In this document: positions 58,151-64,000 of the stretch, piece after piece
Layout: every line of letters begins with the position of its first letter
Numbering within the stretch: the first letter of the stretch is position 1
NCBI GenBank assembly: GCA_036852015.1
Contig: JAANDG010000211.1
Location: forward strand, 62,001-126,000
Direction: 5' to 3'
DNA: 64,000 nucleotides
Source: Pelodera strongyloides
Taxonomy: Eukaryota > Nematoda > Chromadorea > Rhabditida > Rhabditidae
The notes under the pieces: generated by a model
Told to the model about the DNA's origin: nothing
The model's input: only the letters and a program-made list of their open reading frames with translations
The model's database searches: none
Program-made: the position numbers and the translations under genes

Positions 58151-59017
58151 GTGGTACCTCCCGCTTTGGTACGTTGATTCTAGTGTCGATCGATAGCTGA
58201 TAAATCAGCCATTGGCTTTCACCTACAGTATGCCTTATCTAAAATCCCGCCCAGTTATACGTAACGATTCTGTTGGAACGCCGGATTACCTACAAATCCT
58301 GAAAATAATTGAAATTAGAGTTTTCTCAATGACAGGGAGCGCAAAAACTGCGAATTTTCCAAGGTAAAAAATAAATCCCCGGTCTAATTACACTTTGCCT
58401 ACACAGAGTATGAATGGAGCCGGGCTTAATTTATTGCAATAAAAATAACCGATTTACTGTCGTCACACAGGCCTACATAAATACGCTAAAAATTGAACAC
58501 CGGAAATTTGCGGGGGTAAGGGGTAAGACGAGGGAGAGCCTCAGATTTTATATGAATTTTTAATTAGTATTATTCGATTACTATTGTTATTGTACTATTA
58601 TAGGTTTATATTCCTAATGTACTAAGCATTTTAATATATTATCATTACCCTACTCCATTTGTTATTAATGTGCATAACGCGCTTAGGGCTTGATAGAGCT
58701 TATCAAGAACTATTATGTGTAGGAACTAGGAACAGCTCACTTTCGAATGTAAAAATCGAAAAATGAGGGGGGGGATAAAACTCACAGACGTGTGTTAGTA
58801 AGAAGTGGCGTAAGTGAAGCTTGTGGGTAAGTAATGTTTTAATATGATTTGAATGCACAGTTTAAAAAAGAGAAAGTGATTGTGGATAGCTAAGCTTTTC
58901 CGCAAACTTCATGAAAGTGCCACAGTACGCGGGTGAATTGGGTGGCAGGGGCACTTGACAAACCGAGCTCAATTCAAGCCCAATTAGCATAAATACATGG
59001 GTATATATGATCGATAT

Positions 59018-59255
59018 AGTGCCACCGTGTACCGTATGCCGCATACCGTATACCGTACATGCGAGATACATACCGTATACCGAAATAGCATACCGTATGT
59101 ATACCATATACCGCATGCCGTATACATATACCGTGTACCATATATAGGATCGGCATACCGTATAGCGTAATAGCATACAGCATACCGTATACGGTATACG
59201 TATCGTATACCGCATACAGTATATACGATCGATATACCGTATACCGTAATTCCTT
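59018..59255. repeat. Satellite-like array of CATACCGTATACCG units
   Basis: Irregular units of 7-14 bp built from TACCGTA, CATACCG and ATATACCG over about 240 bases, with many short palindromes (CGTATACG). Minus-strand frames translate to Tyr-Thr-Val-Tyr-Gly repeats, which are not genes. Confidence 0.88.
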
Positions 59256-59450
59256 ACAGCTTACTTCCTTTTCCTTCACTTTGCACCACAATAAATCTTT
59301 ACTTCCACGTAATCTTGCTTGAAAGGAAGTGCAAAGTTCACTCGCTCACTACTTCCTACTTATTCTTCCAGCAGATTTTGCAGGGCGAGAAAAACCGGGC
59401 ACTCATTTAAAAACAAGAAGGAAAAGCAAAATATATATATGGAAACGCGG

Positions 59451-59682
59451 GGGTTGTCATTAATGTTTGCAAACCTTGCAACGAATCAACTCCTAACAAT
59501 AAGACGTAGCAAAATGTGTAAACAAGTGGAAAGTTGGTTAATAAGTCAAATAAGTAGAAAATACTTAGGAGGGTTGTCAGTAATCTTTGCAAACCTTGCA
59601 AAAGATCAACTCCCAACAATAAGAAGTAGCAAAATGTGTAAACAAGTGGAAAGTTGGTGTAAATAAGTCAAATAAGTAGGAC
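59451..59682. repeat. Tandem duplication, two units of about 120 bp
   Basis: Unit starts GGGTTGTCATTAATG / GGGTTGTCAGTAATC and includes TTTGCAAACCTTGCAA, AGCAAAATGTGTAAACAAG and AAATAAGTAG-type ends. The two copies differ at about ten positions. Confidence 0.9.
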
Positions 59683-59689
59683 CACCTCC

Positions 59690-60375
59690 TCCGTTGAACC
59701 GAGTGCCTTGCACAAAGAGACAATGAAGCATATTTCTAGCCACTTCCGGTGCTTCTACACGGCAAAAACAAGACCGAATATAGAATATAGAAATAGAAAG
59801 AGAGCTTTGAACTGCGTGGGTTATACTACTTCTAAATCCAGATATTCATGGCTCTCTTCTTATTTATTACAGCGAGACAATGGAATCTGATGTGCAAAGA
59901 AGCCGTAAAGGGGAATAATCTATGATTAAATTAGACTATTATAATGAATTACCGCGATTATGTTATATTTATGTATTACTAACTGCATAGTACTGTATCA
60001 ATATGCATATCATAATTTGGTGAAATATGACAAACGTCTGCATTAATTGGAAAATTATGTACGAAAATGACTACAGTAGTCTATAGGGAAGGTAATCATC
60101 GGGAAAATGTAGCCTGCACGTAAGCAAAAGCACTGAAGCCTTTGTAACACATTATACTCAAAGAATAGCGTAGTCCGGTTCATATGATTGGCTTTAATTT
60201 TATACAAAAATCAATAAATCTAGCCACAGTAGAAATCAATAATTAGTAAAGGCGGAATACAGTAAATAGATCAGGATGTACACTACGTGAGTATACAAAT
60301 TACGAGCAGCTACGATTGTTCATAATGAATATTTTGTCGTAGGCTTAGATTATTTTTATTTTTAAAAATAAAAAC
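59690..60375. other. Upstream region of the MESD gene; nothing further seen
   Basis: AT-rich, no clear TATA box or trans-splice acceptor close to the ATG; the leader just before it is AATTTTTATTTTTAAAAATA-like. Confidence 0.4.
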
Positions 60376-61428
60376 ATGAAGTTTTTCATTTTGCTTCATA
60401 TTCTACTACTCGTTGTTCCTGTATTATTTGCCAAGAAGAAGAGCATTGTCGATTATACAGAGGCGGAACTGGAAAGGTGAGTTTTTAATTTGGTTACGCT
60501 AAGCAGTGCACTGTAAGACAAACAAAGGCTGGCAAAGATGCAAAGTGAGATTTAAAGACAGAAAGTATGAAGGTATATTGGGTTTCAATCATCTTCTGAA
60601 TGTTTCTCTTTTTTTTAGACTTTACGAGGAATGGGAGGAAAATGATGAAGAAAAACTAGAGGAGGATGAGCTTCCAGAGTTTCAGAGGAAGCCAAAGTCG
60701 CTGGACCCAAAGGACATTGAAAATGTGAGGACCTTAATATAAAACCATTCCCGTTTTGTGGATGTGTTGGTGCTGAGTCATTTGTTGCTATGCCCGGATC
60801 CGCTTTTCTTTTCAAATACATGCTTGTATTGATTTTAGGCCAAAAGTCCCGACGACCTCATGAAAATGACCAAAAAGGGCCAAACTTTGATGATGTTTGT
60901 CGGCGTTGTGGATCCGAAGAGGCCCGATGAAAAGGTTTGTGTCATTGAATTGAATTTTAGCTTATCGAAGGCTGACATACGTTTCCCAAGAACCAAGAAG
61001 TTCTAACCAGATTCAGATTGTGTTACATCTGTTAATATGTCTGATTTATTCTTAGAGCATTCGACAATTCACCGACAATTGGACATCGCTGTGGCAGACA
61101 AGTCTTTTCAACAACCACGTCGATGCGCAGGTGCATTCTATCTTTCTTGGAAAGGGGATTCTAAGGGCCCATTTATTTATATTTATGTATTTCAAAATCG
61201 CACAAATTTCTTCTAGCTTCTATGACACATTAGTATTATTTAATAATTTTTATTTAGGTATTCGTTGTCGACGACAATCGGGCGATTTTCATGTTCAAGG
61301 ATGGATCGCAAGCGTTTGAAGCAAAGAAATTCCTCACAGAACAGCCACAAGTATATGAAGTCACTTTGGAAGGCCAGATTTATAAAGGAAAGGGAGCTTT
61401 GGTGATGAACAAGAAATCTGAGCTGTAA
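60376..61428 (+). CDS. mesd: MESD/Boca family ER chaperone, 182 residues
   Basis: Five exons: 60376-60476, 60619-60724, 60839-60934, 61056-61130, 61258-61428, all with GT-AG introns and agreeing phases. Residues 1-19 are a signal peptide (FFILLHILLLVVPVLFA). An acidic helix region follows (YEEWEENDEEKLEEDELP), then the MESD core: MKMTKKGQTLMMFVGV, then IRQFTDNWTSLWQTSLFNNH, and VFVVDDNRAIFMFKDGSQ. The C-terminus is KSEL, a KDEL-like ER-retention signal. MESD proteins help fold the beta-propellers of LDL-receptor-related proteins in the ER; the C. elegans member is bmy-1. Length matches the shorter invertebrate members. The ATG is chosen because it starts the signal peptide. Confidence 0.95.
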
Positions 61429-61866
61429 AGCTAGTTTGTTGTTTGCGGGTTCTATGTTTGTAATTTTTCGTTTCGCCTTTCACTTTCTTTATATTCTCAA
61501 TGAAACTAACGAATGACATGAAGTGCCTTTGCACATAGGGTTATAATGTGATAATTTATGAGTTGTAAGTTGTAAGTAAGTGTTCTTATGTTTCACTTAT
61601 AATTGTTATCGTGGTATATTGGTAGGTACATTGTTATTTGGTGCTATTGTATTATTTATTCTTTTATTGATGCATAGTAAATTCCTGTTTGAAAAATGTG
61701 CTTTGCCAGTCTACCAGACCAGTTCGAAGCTGTTCAATATCGCTCCTTTTATGAGGCTACGAAGTTCGCTCGTGACAAGTCAGATAGTTGCCCCTTTCCG
61801 TGACATTTTCTTTCTCCTTTTTTTGAAATTTACTGAATATTGAATTTGAATTTTTTTTCACTTCAG
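61429..61866 (+). other. Spacer between MESD and Sec6 genes
   Basis: 438 bases with no gene. No perfect AATAAA lies just after the MESD stop; AATGAAAC at 61499 is a possible variant signal. The spacing and direction fit a nematode operon with a trans-spliced second gene. Confidence 0.4.
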
Positions 61867-61867
61867 G
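61857..61867 (+). promoter_or_regulatory. sec-6: Candidate trans-splice acceptor of the Sec6 gene
   Basis: TTTTTTTTCACTTCAG ends at 61866, ten bases before the ATG at 61877. A T-rich tract followed by TTCAG close to the start codon is the usual picture for spliced-leader addition. Confidence 0.6.
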
Positions 61868-61876
61868 TTCAATTCC

Positions 61877-63643
61877 ATGGGCGTTGACGATGAGGCTCAG
61901 GTTGCGGCATTACAACAAGTAAGTTGCTCTTTGTTTACTTGTATCTTAAATCTTTGTTTACTTGTATGTTAAACTGGCCGGTTTTTGAAACACATCGAGT
62001 ACACCAGCACTCTTATGCAGCATATGTAAATGAATCTAAATTTGAATAAAAAATCGAGCTCACTTCGAGAAAATTAGCACAAATACGTTAGAAATCAGTT
62101 ATCCACGATGCGTTTTGAGGTCCGGCCGATATTTCGCTTTAACTTCATTTGCACAGTTTGTTATCACTTGTTCTGGTTTATGAAGTTACTGGTTGCCATT
62201 GCCACATGTATTTTTTTTTCATAAGTAATTATAGGGACGAATATAACGAACCTTCGTTTGTCTCTTTTAAGATTTTCCTTTTTGAAGATGTCGCTATAGT
62301 ATGTGAGTCGTGCATCTTTAGCTACTTTTAGGTGTCTGCGCAGTTCACGCGGCCTGACCAGTTGGAGAAATTGCCCGAATTAAAGAAGCGAGCTGACAGG
62401 AAGAAAGTAAGTGGTGATGTTCTTTTATTAAAGCGAAATGCTAGCCCCTTTGGAAAATTTGCATATGATAAGCAAATCCTATGTATCCTATGCTAATTTT
62501 GTACGATCGTCCACGGCAATCGTACACAATTAGCATAGGATACATAGGATTTGCTTATCATATGCAAATTTTCCAGAGAGGCTAGCATTTCGCTTTAACT
62601 ACATTTTTATCAGGAAATCATCGAAATGTGGTGTTTTAACTTAAGTTTTGATTCGGCCGTTTTCGTTGAGTTGAATATCATAACATGGTGCAATTTTATC
62701 AGTAACATCGGGACTTTCGATCTAAGGAAGTTGCCCCTATGAGTCGTCACTACTCCGAGGCCGTATTCACCGGCACGCAGGGATCGCTCCGTGGCCTCCC
62801 CAGGGAGCTAAGTAGTGTGAGATCAGAAGAGATTCATAGTGCTCGTGAGCCCCCTGTGTGTTGGTGAAGACGGCCTCTGCTCGTCAGCCGCGGAGCGCGG
62901 AAATGCGTAGCCGCGGTTACGCACTTGCGCGCTGCGCTGCGCGCATGAGAACATACTTTAGGGTATGTTGTAGAGTCTTTTTTTTTAGTCCGACATTGAG
63001 CTGTGACCTTATGTGCAGATACATTCGTCGCAACAATTGTATCATTTATTTCTTATTCTTTCATTTCCAGGCAGCCGTGGAAGCTATGCTGAGGACGGGA
63101 GTTCAGTCGCAACTCGAAGGAATTCGAACTGCAATCGCTCATTTGCATACGGCTTCTGAGGATATTATTGCGATTGAAACGGGGCTAGTCTTTTTTCGAT
63201 GTCCTTTTCCTATTTTCGGTATTTTATAACATTTAAAGCATTTCGCCCTTCGCCGCTATGGTCGTTGTAAGTAAGTAGAAAATACCTCATTATTCAGATT
63301 GGACGCTATCCGCACACGTCTTATACCGTTTCCTCAACTGAAAGTCCGAATGGCGGAGTTGCGAGATGCGAATATCCTCCATGGGCAGTACGCGGCAGCC
63401 ATGGAAAACTTGAAGGTGAGCCCGGTCGGGCGGTAGTTATGCCCTGTCCCTGTCGCTTGTCCTTTTATTGGGTTTAGAGCTTTGGAGAGCTAGTTGTATG
63501 CATATATTCTCTAGACTACTTAGCGCTTGCTGACTTCTTGTAAATAGTGTTCTCAATTTTCAGCACATTTTCAACATAAACAAAACGCTGGATGAGACGC
63601 GAGAGGCGATTTCAAATGGTCATTTGTTGATCGCACACAAGAA
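61877..63643 (+). CDS. sec-6: Exocyst complex subunit Sec6/EXOC3, first five exons (gene runs off the window)
   Basis: Exons 61877-61918, 62332-62406, 63071-63183, 63298-63415, 63564-63643, giving the first 142 residues, still in phase at the last donor. Conserved stretches: RPDQLEKLPELKKRADRKK, then AAVEAMLRTGVQSQLEGI with AIAHLHTA, MENLKHIFNINKTLDETR and ISNGHLLIAHKK, the N-terminal helical region of Sec6 as in animal EXOC3. Sec6 is part of the exocyst, which tethers secretory vesicles to the plasma membrane. The 63183/63298 intron needs a GC donor to keep the family sequence ETGLDAIRTR. Introns hold a family A element, a family B element and a GC-rich hairpin. Likely the downstream gene of an operon with MESD. 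Confidence 0.92.
61969..62142 (-). mobile_element. Family A TTAA hairpin element in Sec6 intron 1
   Basis: TTAAACTGGCCGGTTTTTG (first bases lost) and GTCCGGCCGATATTTCGCTTTAA. Confidence 0.88.
62428..62598. mobile_element. Family B palindromic hairpin element in Sec6 intron 2
   Basis: TTAAAGCGAAATGCTAGCCCC and GGCTAGCATTTCGCTTTAA; near-perfect palindrome. It begins 22 bases after the donor at 62407. Confidence 0.93.
62880..62955. repeat. GC-rich hairpin in Sec6 intron 2
   Basis: GCGCGGAAATGCGTAGCCGC facing GCGGTTACGCACTTGCGCGC; a short, almost loop-less form of the element at 56373-56556. Confidence 0.7.
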
Positions 63644-63691
63644 GTGGGTTCATGTTTTTGTTTTGTTTGGTGTGCAGTTAAGTTGTTAGCA

Positions 63692-63872
63692 TTAAAGCGG
63701 TATGGTACGTGGTTTTGTGAAAAGCACGGTGAACAAACGCATTCCCATATATTATGTGCCAATTGTCTTTCGTGCCGGCGCATTGTGAAACTATGGTGCA
63801 CCATTTTTATACAATACATGGGAATGCAGATATCCAGCATACTTTTCAAATCCATGTGCCATACCACTTGAA
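63692..63872. mobile_element. Family C TTAA hairpin element
   Basis: TTAAAGCGGTATGGTACGTGG and CCATGTGCCATACCACTTGAA; interior GCATTCCCATATATTATG facing ATACATGGGAATGC. It lies after the last Sec6 exon seen. Confidence 0.88.
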
Positions 63873-63902
63873 TGTTTTTTTATGAGTTGTGTTTATACGA
63901 GC

Positions 63903-63985
63903 GGGGCAGGTGGCGCAGTGCCGAACTCGCTGTCTCAAGAGCAGAGCAGGCACTGCGGCTCTTCGATTCGACTCCTACCCCGGCC
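63903..63985 (+). repeat. tRNA-like element (SINE head or tRNA pseudogene), cut by the window end
   Basis: GTGGCGCAGTGCCG resembles an A box and CGATTCGACTCC a B box about 45 bases on. GGGGCAGG near the start can pair with CCTACCCC near 63977. The T stem does not form, so a functional tRNA is unlikely. It differs from the SINE family at 44838-45068. Confidence 0.45.
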
Positions 63986-64000
63986 GGGCAGACCAAGCCT

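Noticed and set aside
58862..59291. Tyr/Val/Gly-repeat proteins on the minus strand
   Set aside because: Translation of the CATACCG array.

Overview
The window looks like nuclear DNA of a nematode, probably a free-living rhabditid. The evidence is two cuticle-collagen genes, short exons with TTTCAG-type acceptors, gene starts that sit directly behind a splice acceptor (as in trans-splicing), and an internal run of the nematode telomere hexamer TTAGGC (42247-42288). The DNA is AT-rich and intron-rich, and most of it is small inverted-repeat elements. Only seven or eight stretches look like genes.

Layout. 1-2.7 kb: two broken pieces of a Penelope-like retroelement on the minus strand (GIY-YIG nuclease end and RT YMDD end), separated by about 1.6 kb that holds a 24-bp minisatellite and a hammerhead-ribozyme-like set of motifs. 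2.7-14 kb: repeats and hairpin elements, no gene I can support. 14-18 kb: a small plus-strand ORF, two plus-strand exons of an unrecognised gene, and nested hairpin elements. 17.1-26.1 kb (minus): a gene for an unrecognised coiled-coil protein of about 450 residues, assembled here from about 14 exons. 27.4-28.6 kb (minus): the 3' part of a gene whose product resembles the N-terminal domain of TDP-43 but shows no RNA-recognition motif. 33.4-35.4 and 36.1-38.9 kb (minus): two cuticle collagens. 39-60.3 kb: about 21 kb of repeats, hairpins and SINEs with no supported gene. 60.4-61.4 kb (plus): a MESD/Boca chaperone gene. 61.9 kb to the window end (plus): the first five exons of the exocyst subunit Sec6; the rest lies outside.

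How the genes relate. The collagens are a related pair sharing N-terminal anchor, subtilisin-type cleavage site and CDHC tail; both are secreted cuticle components. MESD acts in the ER and Sec6 in secretion; they are 0.44 kb apart in the same direction and may form an operon.

The repeat landscape is the most unusual feature. Many families of short inverted-repeat elements all end in TTAA followed by AAAG, sit in introns of nearly every gene, and insert into one another. All exon models were read by eye from splice sites and frame continuity; none was checked by search or transcript data.
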